A stretch of DNA of 64,000 bases from Pseudarcicella hirudinis (GCF_900115665.1 NZ_FOXH01000013.1:123838-187837), one strand, 5' to 3'. Positions 35,353 through 45,416 are shown, counted from the first letter of the stretch. Made by a program: numbers and translations. The notes: generated by a model not told the origin, from the letters alone.

Positions 35353-35862
35353 AGGCTAATTCTTATGCAAAATGCCTTTAAACTACTTTTGCTTTTATAC
35401 TCGTACTGGTGTGGTTGTACACATATTTAACAAAAAGTTTGCCAAAAGCAGAAGATATTCTTTAATGGTGTGAAAATTATTTACACAAATATAATATTAG
35501 AAAATATTTATGCAAGCAATGATCTGTTCCGAAGAAATAAAGTGACTATTGACGAACCTGCTATGTCTTTGATTGTCTGGTGTTAATACAATGTAAAATC
35601 TCCTTTTTAGCAATATGTGTGCCATACACAGTTTCTGCTCCGAAACTGTATCTAAGCAGATATAATATTTCGAGGAAAATTATTTAAGTCTGTTAATGTG
35701 ATTATCTGAAGAAAAACTTGGGATTCTGAGAGATTATTTAGAAATGATACAAATAATGTTTTTGTAATTTGTAATAAGTCTAAATAAAAAGTACTTTTGG
35801 CTTCTCAATCAATCATCGATACAGCCTGGTATTAATACAGGAAATACAATCTCAGACAAAAT
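35353..35862. other. Divergent intergenic region with promoter and structured repeats
   Basis: A 510-base gap between the response regulator (-) and a TonB receptor (+). It contains the inverted repeat TGTGTGCCATACACA (35616-35630) overlapping ACAGTTTC...GAAACTGT (35628-35649, 8-bp stem), and further right the Fur-type operator and promoter of the receptor. No ORF or riboswitch is recognised. Confidence 0.55.
35769..35799 (+). promoter_or_regulatory. Fur-type operator and promoter of TonB receptor 35863
   Basis: TTGTAATAAGTCTAA (35769-35783) is nearly identical to the operator at 5258-5272. TTTG at 35768-35771 and TACTTTTG at 35792-35799 match the Bacteroidota -33/-7 elements with 20 bases between, so the operator lies inside the promoter. 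Confidence 0.6.
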
Positions 35863-38214
35863 ATGAATTTTAAGCTTTTACGAAGTTTAATGATGTCCTT
35901 GGGTATATTATTGGCAGGACAATTAAATGCACAGACAAATAAAGGAAGTATTAAGGGCATTGTAAAAGATGCAAATAATCAAACGGTACCATATGCCGTA
36001 GTTCAGTTGAAAGGCAGAAGTATTGGTACTACCGCTGATGGAAACGGTAGTTTTAAATTTACGGGTATTCCGGCAGGAGAGCAGATTGTCAAAGCCTCAT
36101 TTGTAGGTTATTCTTTTCAGGAAAAGACGGTAATTGTAAGAGCTAATGAAACGGTTACCGTTGATTTTATCCTTGAAGAGAGCAATTCGCAATTAAATGA
36201 GGTAATTGTTTCTGCAAGTCGCAGAACAGAATCTTTGGCAGAAACGCCTTCTTCTGTAACAGTAATCGGTTCAAAAGAAATTGAAGCCCAGTCGGCAATC
36301 AGTCCGAATATTGCTAATATTATTGCGTATGCTGTTCCGGGTTTGGGGGCTTCTACCAACCAGACCGGAAATTTCGGACAAACATTACGCGGAAGAAATG
36401 TATTGGTTTTAATTGATGGCATTCCGCAGTCTACTCCATTGAGAGCGGGAAGCAGAGATATCAGAACAATTGACCCTACGGTAATAGAAAGAGTTGAAGT
36501 AATTAAAGGTGCAACAGCTATTTACGGAAACGGAGCTGACGGAGGTTTGATTAACTATATCACTAAAACACCCAAACCAGGGGCTACTTTCGGAGGATAT
36601 ACTCAGGCTGGCCTTACAGGAAATTTTAAAGGTGACAGTACAATTGGTTACAGATTCTCACAGCAGGTATTTGGCCGCAGTGGTAAACTGGATTATGTGG
36701 TAAGCGGGATGTATGAAAAAACAGGCGTTTACAGAGATTCTGAAGGTCAGGTGATTTCTCCGGACTATGGTTTGGGAGAAACTAAAACTTATAATGGTTT
36801 TGCGAAACTGGGGTATAATCTTTCTGAAAAACAGCGACTTGAATTGATGTACAACTATTTCAGTTCGAATCAGCATTCGGCATTTGTATTGAAAAATGGT
36901 ATCTGGGGAAAACAGGCTGCCATCGGGATTCTCGGAGAAAGAAAGGGAGTAGATGAAGGAAACCGTTATAACCATAATGCCTATTTACAATATAGCAACA
37001 AAGGAATAATCGGTAATACTAGTCTGACTGCCAGCGTTTATTTACAGGATTTCTGGACAACATATTCTAACTCGCTGTCTTTTTACGAAAGTGGGCAATC
37101 TGAGATTGTTTCGACTAAAAAAGGATTAAGAGCCAATTTGAACAGCCCTTTTGTAGTGAATAATAACTTTACGGGAGATGTAACTTACGGTTTTGACTTG
37201 CTGAATGATGTGACGGCTCAGAACCTGGTAGACGGAAGAGTATGGGTTCCGAAAATTGACATGAGAAACCTGGCTCCATATTTCCAGTTATCAACCAATT
37301 TGTACAAACACCTGACGGTAAAAGCCGGGATGAGGCTTGAGAATATTAATATTAACATCAAGGATTATAACACCCTGGCAACAGGACCCAATAATGCCGG
37401 AAGTATTGCGGTAAAAGGGGGGGATCTTAATTACAACGCCCTGGTTTTTAATGCAGGAGTAAGATATTCCAAACATCGTTTCTTTAATCCTTTTATTAGT
37501 TATTCACAATCATTTTCAGTGTTTGACTTAGGAAGAGTTTTGCGTGCTGCCAAAGAAAATACCATTTCAAAACTTGAAACAGAACCGATTATTGTCAATA
37601 ATTATGAAGGTGGTTTCAGCAGTGAATTAGGGAAATTTACACTTAGCGCGGCCTATTACCTGAGTACTTCGAAATTAGGATCAAATCTGCTGGAAGTAAA
37701 CGGAACTTATGTTCCGCAGCGTTTGCCTGAAAGAGTATGGGGATATGAGATTCAGCTGGATTATCAGCCAATTAAACATTTGATTATCGGTGGAAATTAT
37801 GCCTTTGTTGAAGGAAAAGGAGATGCCGATAATGATGGTAATTTTGACGGGAGTGCAGATGTTTATCTGAATTCTACCAGAATTACACCACCGAAAGCTA
37901 CCGCTTATCTGCGGTATTTCGGAATTAAAAACCTGAGTGTTGATCTGAACTGGATGTATGTTGGTGATCGTGACCGTTTTAAGCCAAGAGCAAATGGAAC
38001 CTACGCGATTGGAGAAGCGCCAATCCGTTCCTACAACCTCTGGAATCTGGCAGCAGGATATAAAATTAATTCGCAGTTAAAATTAAATTTAGGTATTGAA
38101 AACCTGTTAAATACTGAATATTACCCAACAATTGCCCAATTTTACGGAACCAATGAAAATTATACCCGTGGAAACGGAAGAAGATTTAACCTGACGTTGG
38201 GTTATGCTTTTTAA
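35863..38214 (+). CDS. TonB-dependent siderophore receptor
   Basis: 783 residues: signal peptide (cleavage near LNAQT, about 24), carboxypeptidase-like domain (about 28-110, GSIKGIVKDANNQTVPYAVV), plug (about 120-235) with VIVSASRRTESLAETPSSVT, LRGRNVLVLIDGIP and IERVEVIKGATAIYGNGADG, then a barrel ending RFNLTLGYAF with terminal Phe. The plug resembles hydroxamate-siderophore receptors of the aerobactin type (IutA-like). The upstream operator matches the iron island 20 kb away, so it should be expressed under iron shortage. A run of seven G occurs in the coding part (37417-37423). Confidence 0.82.
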   Translation: MNFKLLRSLMMSLGILLAGQLNAQTNKGSIKGIVKDANNQTVPYAVVQLKGRSIGTTADGNGSFKFTGIPAGEQIVKASFVGYSFQEKTVIVRANETVTVDFILEESNSQLNEVIVSASRRTESLAETPSSVTVIGSKEIEAQSAISPNIANIIAYAVPGLGASTNQTGNFGQTLRGRNVLVLIDGIPQSTPLRAGSRDIRTIDPTVIERVEVIKGATAIYGNGADGGLINYITKTPKPGATFGGYTQAGLTGNFKGDSTIGYRFSQQVFGRSGKLDYVVSGMYEKTGVYRDSEGQVISPDYGLGETKTYNGFAKLGYNLSEKQRLELMYNYFSSNQHSAFVLKNGIWGKQAAIGILGERKGVDEGNRYNHNAYLQYSNKGIIGNTSLTASVYLQDFWTTYSNSLSFYESGQSEIVSTKKGLRANLNSPFVVNNNFTGDVTYGFDLLNDVTAQNLVDGRVWVPKIDMRNLAPYFQLSTNLYKHLTVKAGMRLENININIKDYNTLATGPNNAGSIAVKGGDLNYNALVFNAGVRYSKHRFFNPFISYSQSFSVFDLGRVLRAAKENTISKLETEPIIVNNYEGGFSSELGKFTLSAAYYLSTSKLGSNLLEVNGTYVPQRLPERVWGYEIQLDYQPIKHLIIGGNYAFVEGKGDADNDGNFDGSADVYLNSTRITPPKATAYLRYFGIKNLSVDLNWMYVGDRDRFKPRANGTYAIGEAPIRSYNLWNLAAGYKINSQLKLNLGIENLLNTEYYPTIAQFYGTNENYTRGNGRRFNLTLGYAF

Positions 38215-38249
38215 AAAGAAGTAAAATATACCGTAATTATTACAGCCAG

Positions 38250-38287
38250 TCTGTCACTTCAAATGCTTAGCATTTTGAGGTGACAGA
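38250..38287 (+). terminator. Terminator hairpin after the TonB receptor
   Basis: TCTGTCACTTCAAATGC (38250-38266) pairs with GCATTTTGAGGTGACAGA (38270-38287) with one bulge and a wobble, and is followed by AATTTTGTTTT. It marks the end of the chromosomal transcript beside the prophage. Confidence 0.75.
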
Positions 38288-38370
38288 AATTTTGTTTTAG
38301 GGATCATTTATAAACCGCAAAACGATTTGTACACAAATATAGAAACGAAATGTGTCAATTTCCCGCAAAA

Positions 38371-38402
38371 GTAAAAGCAAGGTAGTTAAACCCTGCTTTT
38401 AC
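38371..38402 (-). terminator. Terminator of the phage tail operon, overlapping a stop codon
   Basis: GTAAAAGCAAGG (38371-38382) and CCCTGCTTTTAC (38391-38402) form a 12-bp stem with one mismatch. On the minus strand it encloses the TAA stop of the last phage gene and is followed by TTTTGC. Confidence 0.6.
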
Positions 38403-38724
38403 TTAATAGTCTCATTTCAGAATGTTTTTTAGAAATATCTACAATACTAGGCGGTATATATCCTTCTCCAACTGCATACTCAAAATGCTTCTCTTTGTCC
38501 GTTCTTATAGATACTTCTGCTAAATCTGCTCTTGAAGTATGGTAAGCAATACAAGCAATTGTACCACACTGATTAAATTGTTCTTTAGCTGGCATCTTCT
38601 TAAAGTAACTATGCTTACTCATCATTTGTCGGATTCTAAGGAGGTGATACTTTAGTTTATCAAAGTTTTTATCCTGTCCGTAATAGTCAAACACAAGCTG
38701 TTCAAATTGTTTATCCTTTTTCAT
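38386..38724 (-). CDS. Small phage protein of unknown function at the prophage edge
   Basis: 113 residues from the ATG at 38724; an upstream start at 38775 would overlap the tail gene by 23 bases. The product is basic and Cys-containing (FNQCGTIACIAYHTSRADLAE near the middle) with no recognised domain. It is the last gene of the minus-strand late operon, a place where transposable phages often carry accessory (host-defence or modification) genes. Confidence 0.55.
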   Translation of the reverse strand: MKKDKQFEQLVFDYYGQDKNFDKLKYHLLRIRQMMSKHSYFKKMPAKEQFNQCGTIACIAYHTSRADLAEVSIRTDKEKHFEYAVGEGYIPPSIVDISKKHSEMRLLSKSRV

Positions 38725-38752
38725 AACGGTTAAAACACGGTTTAAATACAGT

Positions 38753-41692
38753 TTAAAAATTCTGACCACATACATACCAATAAGTACCAGTGAACTTGCA
38801 TGTCACAGCTCCACCATCCGGAATTGTAACTGACGAATAACCCCTGATAGAGTTATAGATAAACATAGCCTTTCCCATATTCAAGTTAATAACAGCAACC
38901 TCTTTTCCTGGATTAGCAAGCCCCGTAAATGTAACGCCTGAGTCTCCTGAGCCTTGCGGATTAATACAAACCATATCCCAGTCCGATACATCCAAATTAA
39001 GGTTCTGATTATTCAAAGTAGTCTCATACGTCCTTCTACCGTTGATTACTGCATTACTCAAAATAGCTTCACCTTCCGGACACCAAAGAGCTACATTCCT
39101 GGATGAACTATTAGCAGCTCTCAGCTCTGCTGCAATGTTCCAACCAAAATTAGAGCCTTTTTGCTCTATAACAATAGATGCTTTGTCTGATGAAGTAGCA
39201 GGCTTAACATTTGTTCCAAATCCTGCAAACTGACCAGCCGGGTCATTTCGCAAAATAATCATCGCTTCAGATACGAAATTATTAACGATGCTATTATTGA
39301 ATATACTCAGAACTCCAAAATTACCCGATGTGGCATTAATAAAGCCTTGTATGACAGCTCCAACGGCGTACATTGCACCATTCTGCAATACTTTAAAAGG
39401 TGCTGAAGCACGGTTTAAAAAAGTTTCACCTGCCCAAAATCTCACGTCTGAATCGGAACTACCCGCCCCGGTCACTCCCGCCTTTATATTTGAGTTATCC
39501 CCGGCTACCTGTAAAGTTCCAGACGTAACTAATCCGCCATCAATCACCGTCTTTGTATTATCATATTTTGTTGCATCTTCCCAATCTGATGAACTAAATG
39601 AACCTGAAGAACGTGCGGTTTTACAACGATATAAAAAGCTTCCATCCGTCCATAGATCGCCTATTTTATACGGAGTTATTGGAGTAGTAGTAAAGTGACG
39701 TGTTGATTTAGTTGCAAGATCGCTTACAAGCTCCTTTTGTCCGTCGTTATTGGTAAAAGTGATCTTTCCGCCAATTTCTGCCAAATCCAAATCAAAATAG
39801 GTACTTCCATCAAAGCTTTGAATACGACCCGTTTTGATGAACCTGCCATTTATCGAAGTTGCTCCGTAAGTCAGGCTTATCCATCTAACACCCTCCATTA
39901 CTGAATGCAGAACACCGACCAAAAAGTGATAATACAAAGTACTGTCATTTGTCTTTATTTGCTGTGTCGAGAATATTATCTGAGCATCATTGTAATCAAC
40001 TTTATTACAACGTGCGTAAATATAGCGGGCGTTATTATCCGGAATAGTAACAGTTTGTCCGGATACTTGCCAGGTTCTAATTGTTTCTTCAATAAGATAA
40101 TGAACAAGTATGCCCGAATTTACCTTGACTACATTTGCATCTCCATTGTAGTTTGGCTCAATAATAATTTGTAAAATAAACTGCTGTGATTTGACACCTA
40201 CAACAAGCATACTTGTTTCTATGCTCAAAGGACGGATGTTTCCAGTATTAAAATAACCGTCCGGGTCAAATGTTAAGTTTAATAACTCCTGTGTTGTTTT
40301 CCAACCTAATTTTGCCTTTAAAGCATTATAGCCTTTACCTAAATTAACAATTACATTTTTTTGCTCTTTTTGCTCTTTAACAAGCATTTCCGAAACAGAA
40401 TAGTTGACTGTATTAGAAAGTGAAAGAGTAATTTTATTAGCATTAACAAGCGGATAAGAAATACTTTGTATCCTTATGCCTCCTGTATAATTCAAGTTTG
40501 GAGCATTAATATTGATCACATCCCCTGCATAAATCTGATACGCAAAACCTGCTTCTCTGATGTATTTTTCATCAACGTTAACCAAAATAGCAAACTGAGG
40601 ACGGCTGTTTTGACTTGCGTATTTATTTGCAGCATTGTATAATTCCGTTTCAGCGGCCGAAATGTAACTACTTGGCATAGTAATGCCTGCAAGGGTGTAT
40701 CTGTCTCCTACAGCAACGGCAAATGTAGAATTTGGGGTTTCGTAACCAGTGTCATCCTTGTTGACTTGAAACGTAATTTCTTTAGTACTGGCATTATACT
40801 TTGTAATAAAAAACTCCTGTCCGTTTAACTCACCTGACTTAAAGATGATTTTAGCATGAGCATCAGTGATATTTTGCTCGTTGAGATCAAAATCAAGTGT
40901 ATTGTCTATTATAGATGTAGGACTGGTAACTGAAGTAATAGTAGCTGTTCGACGTGGATAAATGTAATCAAATTCTAGAACGCCTTCTTTCCTCCCAAAC
41001 TCTGAAACATTGTATTCAATTGGATTATTAAGCGTAAGCCTGTCTTGTCCATCTCTATATCCTGCTGTCAGATTCGTTGACCCACCGAAAGCATACCAAA
41101 CGGTGGCATAAGATGAACTTGTAGATTGTCTGGTAATGTCATATGCTCCCTGGTTTCTTCCGTATCCAAGCGAAACGCCTTTTGCAGAACCCACCTTTTC
41201 AACAAGATAAATATTTTGATTATCTACATAGTATTCTAACTGGAATTTTGAGGCTATATCACTTAGTACTACTCTACAAGAAACGTCTTTAAATTCAAAC
41301 AATTGGGGTTCTAAGTTTGGTGCAGCTCCTACATACCAGCCAGAACCCATTGAAGAAACCAATAAACCTAACAGCTCTGAAGGCGTACCAAAATAGCTGA
41401 ATTTTGTACGACCTAAATGCTTTATAATACTATTATATAACTGATAAACTTCTCCTAAAAACTCCAATTCATACTTATATGTAGTTGCTGAAATCTGCTG
41501 TTTGAATGTTTCACCAACGATACTATATTTTTTCGAGTTCAGTAGTACATAATCTCCTATTTTAAGATTTATTGATGTGCTGGAAATGAAGTTAGCCACT
41601 ACCTTTTCCTCACCCATAAGTGTTTGTGTAAACAAAGTTTGCTCATCTATCTCAAAATTGTAGACAGATGAGCCATTACGGTAAATAATCAT
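38753..41692 (-). CDS. Phage tail hub / tail-tip protein
   Basis: 979 residues. The first about 400 (MIIYRNGSSVYNFEIDEQTL, HLGRTKFSYFGTPSELLGLL, YVDNQNIYLVEKVG, VGDRYTLAGITMPSSYISAA) resemble the hub or tail-associated-lysozyme-like proteins that close the tail tube. The rest is a fibre-like tip domain seen in Bacteroidota phages (GRFIKTGRIQSFDGSTYFDL, YKIGDLWTDGSFLYRCK, IDGGLVTSGTLQVAGD). It lies 4 bases behind the tail fibre gene. It should bind the fibre and contact the host surface. Confidence 0.7.
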   Translation of the reverse strand: MIIYRNGSSVYNFEIDEQTLFTQTLMGEEKVVANFISSTSINLKIGDYVLLNSKKYSIVGETFKQQISATTYKYELEFLGEVYQLYNSIIKHLGRTKFSYFGTPSELLGLLVSSMGSGWYVGAAPNLEPQLFEFKDVSCRVVLSDIASKFQLEYYVDNQNIYLVEKVGSAKGVSLGYGRNQGAYDITRQSTSSSYATVWYAFGGSTNLTAGYRDGQDRLTLNNPIEYNVSEFGRKEGVLEFDYIYPRRTATITSVTSPTSIIDNTLDFDLNEQNITDAHAKIIFKSGELNGQEFFITKYNASTKEITFQVNKDDTGYETPNSTFAVAVGDRYTLAGITMPSSYISAAETELYNAANKYASQNSRPQFAILVNVDEKYIREAGFAYQIYAGDVININAPNLNYTGGIRIQSISYPLVNANKITLSLSNTVNYSVSEMLVKEQKEQKNVIVNLGKGYNALKAKLGWKTTQELLNLTFDPDGYFNTGNIRPLSIETSMLVVGVKSQQFILQIIIEPNYNGDANVVKVNSGILVHYLIEETIRTWQVSGQTVTIPDNNARYIYARCNKVDYNDAQIIFSTQQIKTNDSTLYYHFLVGVLHSVMEGVRWISLTYGATSINGRFIKTGRIQSFDGSTYFDLDLAEIGGKITFTNNDGQKELVSDLATKSTRHFTTTPITPYKIGDLWTDGSFLYRCKTARSSGSFSSSDWEDATKYDNTKTVIDGGLVTSGTLQVAGDNSNIKAGVTGAGSSDSDVRFWAGETFLNRASAPFKVLQNGAMYAVGAVIQGFINATSGNFGVLSIFNNSIVNNFVSEAMIILRNDPAGQFAGFGTNVKPATSSDKASIVIEQKGSNFGWNIAAELRAANSSSRNVALWCPEGEAILSNAVINGRRTYETTLNNQNLNLDVSDWDMVCINPQGSGDSGVTFTGLANPGKEVAVINLNMGKAMFIYNSIRGYSSVTIPDGGAVTCKFTGTYWYVCGQNF

Positions 41693-41696
41693 ATTC

Positions 41697-44600
41697 CTAG
41701 ATATTAAATGATACTATGCCATCCTGAAAACAGGTGAAGTGTTTAATAGAAGCTGTTTTTGAGATTTTCCCCGGTGTGGCTGAAATCCCTAATTGATCAC
41801 CTTTGACAATTGTTGAGTAAGTTTCTTGTAAAGTTGAAAATCTGTTTCCTTCAAACGTTCTTAAATAGCCCTTTACAATTACACGAACTAATGAACCTAC
41901 ATTAGCATCATCAATTGCAACACCAAATATTTTATTATCTGTAGACAATGCTTTTCTTACAAAACCTCCATCTAATGCGACTGCCATACCTTTTAAAATC
42001 ACTTCAGAAGTGCGATTTCTTGAAAGAACATCGCTGAACTCAGGATAATAATCATTTGCAACTCCGTACATATCTGCTGTAGCTACACTTGAAATGACTG
42101 CATTAATTTCATCAAGTACTTGTTGGTTTGAATAATCTGACGGTACAGTATTGGCAGTTCCTGAGCCAACATAGTTTTTATTAAAAACAATATTGAAACT
42201 TGTTCCATCAATAATAACCGTTAAAGTTTTATTCGTAACACTACAGTCTCCAAGACGCTTTCCAAGACTCTTTATATACAAATCAGATGCTATACCTACC
42301 TTATCATCTCCACAATCCAATCGACCTATTGCATAACCCGATACGCCTGTATAACCATCCTTATAGGCATATCCAGATACGTTATTAACTCCAAAGTCAT
42401 TTAGCCAGTCACCATTATATTTATTATCTTTAATTACAGTTGTAAATGCGGTTGAATTTGTATCAAAGCGTACAGTTGAAGTAGTACCTGTTGACTTGCT
42501 TGTAATTCTCAAAGCCAAACCTTTAAAGTTCGGTTCATACAACAATGGTGAATTACCAGAACCTAAAATCCTGAAGTCAGCATGATTAACATACTGGTCT
42601 GCAAGAACTGAAGGTATAAAAGGTATATCATCATGAGACATAATAAAACACCCTTCAAATCTACAGTTATTAAATTCTACTAAATCTTTCTTAGATGAAC
42701 CAAGCGACTGAATTTTAGATGCAATTTTATCACCAGCCGGGTCAAGCGTTTCAAACCTGCAACTATTATAAGTTACTGAACTTGGTTTAGTAAAATTGCT
42801 GTTGTTGTGAACATATTGAGGCCATTTTTTTGAAATAAAAATAGCATTCTTAGCTACGATAATTTGACCATTGCTTGTACCTAACCCAAGAGGATGCCAG
42901 GAACTCCATGCAGTCGCATTTCCAGTATTTCCATTGTGCACCAATCGCACATTGATAATATTAGATGTAAAAAATGCACAACCTGTTTGCCCTCCATCAA
43001 TATGTAAAGGATACCTCCCATTAGTATTTTCTATACTTACTTCTTCTAAGTTTCCAAAATCTGCGTGCCAATATGCAGTTTGATAATACTGATAAACTGA
43101 AGAACTAAGATTAGAGGGCAATGAACCTCTGATAATTACCCGATCTCTTGAAACACCTCTTACGGAAACAAAACTTTTACCACGCAAAAAACTAACCATT
43201 CCTGTAGTTATTCCGGCTGAATTATAATCAGTTGTTTGAGTCGCTTCATAGATTCCTTCATACACTAATATTTCATATTGCTTGTATTGTGAAGCATCTG
43301 TAATACTTTCAATACAATCCTGAATAGCTCTGTTACCTGCAAAATCACAGTCAGTTCCCGGTGTACCATTCCGCCTCACAACTTTTTGAATCTTTTGAGA
43401 AGTAATCGCAGTGAATCTATTATCTACGTATTGCAAAGTAGAGTATATATCCAATGGTTTTGCACCTGAGTATTCAACCATGAACCCAAGTGCATAGTAA
43501 CTACTACTTCCACCGTAGGAAATGGCAGGATTAGCTTGTGCAAATCTGTTTCCAGTCAATCCAGTTCCTTTAAAAGCCATTTTAACAGAAGAAGCACTAC
43601 CACCAACTGCAACAATTTGCCCTGCTAAAATTGCTTCATTTAGCGTAATAGTATTAAATCCAGCTGTTACAGTAAAATTTCCTAAACCTCGAACAAAAGT
43701 AGCAGTAGTGCCATTTGACGTAATAAGCAACAATGGAATTGTACCCGCTATATCACCCCAAAAATAAACCTCTTTAAGCGTTCCATTTTTATCTGAAACG
43801 CCTAATTCATTAAACTTCCATTGCCCTGTTATACTATCAAAACTTCCACCTCCGTTTAATTTTGTACCAAAGTTTTTTTGTACAACCGGGGTTCTATTTA
43901 TTTCAGACTGCAAGGCATCTGCAAAACTCAAACCTGGTTGAACAAATCTTGCATCTGCATCAGCTTTCAAATATACAAGACCGGACAAATCAGCTGTCTT
44001 TAAAAAAGGCAGTAACATTGTTGAAAAATATTCATACAAACTATCTTGAAAAGTAGTTTGCGTTTGATATGTCGCACTACTTGAAATAATTCTGTAACTC
44101 TTTGAAATGATCGTTATGGTAATTGGTAAATTATAAGCACCTGTAGTATTTCTTAGCTGTATTGCAGGCTTGATCTCAGGAGAAGCAATTAAAACATTAA
44201 TATCAGTATAGAGTCTGTAATATTCACCTGATATTTGCTCAAAATTAGAACTGGTACTAATTCCGTTTGAAAATGTAACTAACTGACCCTGTAAAGTGCC
44301 TTGTATTCTAATAATATATTCAAACCGGATTTGTTGTAAATTAAAGTAAGTGTTAAAATTCGATTTAATAGTATTAGCAGAATACAAAAGATAGGCATTA
44401 TGCCCGGTGCTTCCGCTCGTAACTGAAATACTTGTATCCGTAACTGTTGCACCCCCCAAAGCTTCACCCGTTAAAATTGCAGTTACTTGCTGTCTTACTT
44501 CATAAAGTTTATTATTAGTTATTAATGACGCTGTAACATTATCTTTAGTTGAATACAAATCAGATACAAACTGCTTTGTCGCATATGGGTCAAGTGGCTT

Positions 44601-45410
44601 TGCATTTGTAGACTCAACTAAAAAACCAATGCAATAATAACTTCCTGCTGAACCGTATGCTAAAGCTGAACCAGTCCATTGTACAAATCTATTACCTGTT
44701 AAACCTGAAGTTTTAAATCCAAGCTTTACGGAAGTCGTACCATTGCCAACTGCAACAATTTGACCTGCTAAAATTGCTTCATTCAGCGTAATAGTATTAA
44801 ATCCGGCCGTTACAGTGAAATTTCCTAAACCTCGAACAAAAGTAGCAGTAGTGCCATTTGACGTAATAAGCAGCAATGGGATTGACCCGGCCGAATCAAC
44901 CCAAACGTAAACCTCTTTCAGCGTTCCTGTTTTATCCGATACACCTATTTCATTGAATCTCCATTGACCAAAGACAATATTATCAAAACTTCCACCTCCG
45001 TTTAATTTTGTACCAAATTCTTTAGTCGTTATCGGACTTCTGTTTATTTCCGACTGCAAGGCATCAGTAAACTCATTTTTCCTTAGATACCCATCTAAAA
45101 GCGTAAAGTATGTCCAAGTACTTTTGTTCCAAAGGAATATTGCCAGATCAGCATCTATTGTAATTTGAGTTGCACCATTATAATAAACACCACGATTAGC
45201 ATAATAAACAGCTAGTTTATTTGGAGTACCAAGCTGAAAACCAGAATTTATTAATTCTGGCTTAACTTCTGCAAAGTTAGTTTGTGCAATTAAACTATAT
45301 AGCTCCTGTGCATCGGTGTACATGGTAGTACCATCATTGTTTCGTCCGATAAGCATTTTTTCAGACAATCCAATTCCAGTGATTTTCTCTAAATCCTGCC
45401 AAAATTTCAT
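41697..45410 (-). CDS. Large tail fibre/spike with internal duplication and beta-helix
   Basis: 1237 residues. The N-terminal adaptor (1-120) is followed by two near-identical modules (about 128-277 and 505-658; FGTKLNGGGSFD, TSNGTTATFVRGLGNFTVT, AILAGQIVAVG) separated by a different insert. A right-handed beta-helix of the pectin-lyase type follows (about 680-1000; NRAIQDCIESI, EILVYEGIYEAT), then a C-terminal trimerisation-type domain. Such proteins bind and often cut surface polysaccharide, so it is probably the receptor-binding protein. I see no enzymatic residues that define a substrate. Confidence 0.75.
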   Translation of the reverse strand: MKFWQDLEKITGIGLSEKMLIGRNNDGTTMYTDAQELYSLIAQTNFAEVKPELINSGFQLGTPNKLAVYYANRGVYYNGATQITIDADLAIFLWNKSTWTYFTLLDGYLRKNEFTDALQSEINRSPITTKEFGTKLNGGGSFDNIVFGQWRFNEIGVSDKTGTLKEVYVWVDSAGSIPLLLITSNGTTATFVRGLGNFTVTAGFNTITLNEAILAGQIVAVGNGTTSVKLGFKTSGLTGNRFVQWTGSALAYGSAGSYYCIGFLVESTNAKPLDPYATKQFVSDLYSTKDNVTASLITNNKLYEVRQQVTAILTGEALGGATVTDTSISVTSGSTGHNAYLLYSANTIKSNFNTYFNLQQIRFEYIIRIQGTLQGQLVTFSNGISTSSNFEQISGEYYRLYTDINVLIASPEIKPAIQLRNTTGAYNLPITITIISKSYRIISSSATYQTQTTFQDSLYEYFSTMLLPFLKTADLSGLVYLKADADARFVQPGLSFADALQSEINRTPVVQKNFGTKLNGGGSFDSITGQWKFNELGVSDKNGTLKEVYFWGDIAGTIPLLLITSNGTTATFVRGLGNFTVTAGFNTITLNEAILAGQIVAVGGSASSVKMAFKGTGLTGNRFAQANPAISYGGSSSYYALGFMVEYSGAKPLDIYSTLQYVDNRFTAITSQKIQKVVRRNGTPGTDCDFAGNRAIQDCIESITDASQYKQYEILVYEGIYEATQTTDYNSAGITTGMVSFLRGKSFVSVRGVSRDRVIIRGSLPSNLSSSVYQYYQTAYWHADFGNLEEVSIENTNGRYPLHIDGGQTGCAFFTSNIINVRLVHNGNTGNATAWSSWHPLGLGTSNGQIIVAKNAIFISKKWPQYVHNNSNFTKPSSVTYNSCRFETLDPAGDKIASKIQSLGSSKKDLVEFNNCRFEGCFIMSHDDIPFIPSVLADQYVNHADFRILGSGNSPLLYEPNFKGLALRITSKSTGTTSTVRFDTNSTAFTTVIKDNKYNGDWLNDFGVNNVSGYAYKDGYTGVSGYAIGRLDCGDDKVGIASDLYIKSLGKRLGDCSVTNKTLTVIIDGTSFNIVFNKNYVGSGTANTVPSDYSNQQVLDEINAVISSVATADMYGVANDYYPEFSDVLSRNRTSEVILKGMAVALDGGFVRKALSTDNKIFGVAIDDANVGSLVRVIVKGYLRTFEGNRFSTLQETYSTIVKGDQLGISATPGKISKTASIKHFTCFQDGIVSFNI
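43437..43897. repeat. Tail fibre gene internal duplication, copy B
   Basis: This segment repeats 44580-45040 in the same orientation, offset about 1143 bases (381 codons). A stretch of roughly 100 bases around 43621-43730 is nearly identical in DNA, which points to a recent duplication or ongoing gene conversion. Confidence 0.85.
44580..45040. repeat. Tail fibre gene internal duplication, copy A
   Basis: Partner of the repeat at 43437-43897. It encodes the first of two sibling modules in the fibre. The ends of the module have diverged more than its centre. Confidence 0.85.
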
Positions 45411-45416
45411 ATTATA

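Noticed and set aside
35353..35862. Cobalamin or other riboswitch before the TonB receptor
   Set aside because: No recognisable aptamer core is visible; the hairpins lie upstream of the predicted promoter.
38386..45410. Diversity-generating retroelement near the tail fibre, as in some Bacteroides Mu-like phages
   Set aside because: No reverse transcriptase and no template/variable repeat pair with A-specific changes is present; the fibre repeats are ordinary duplications.
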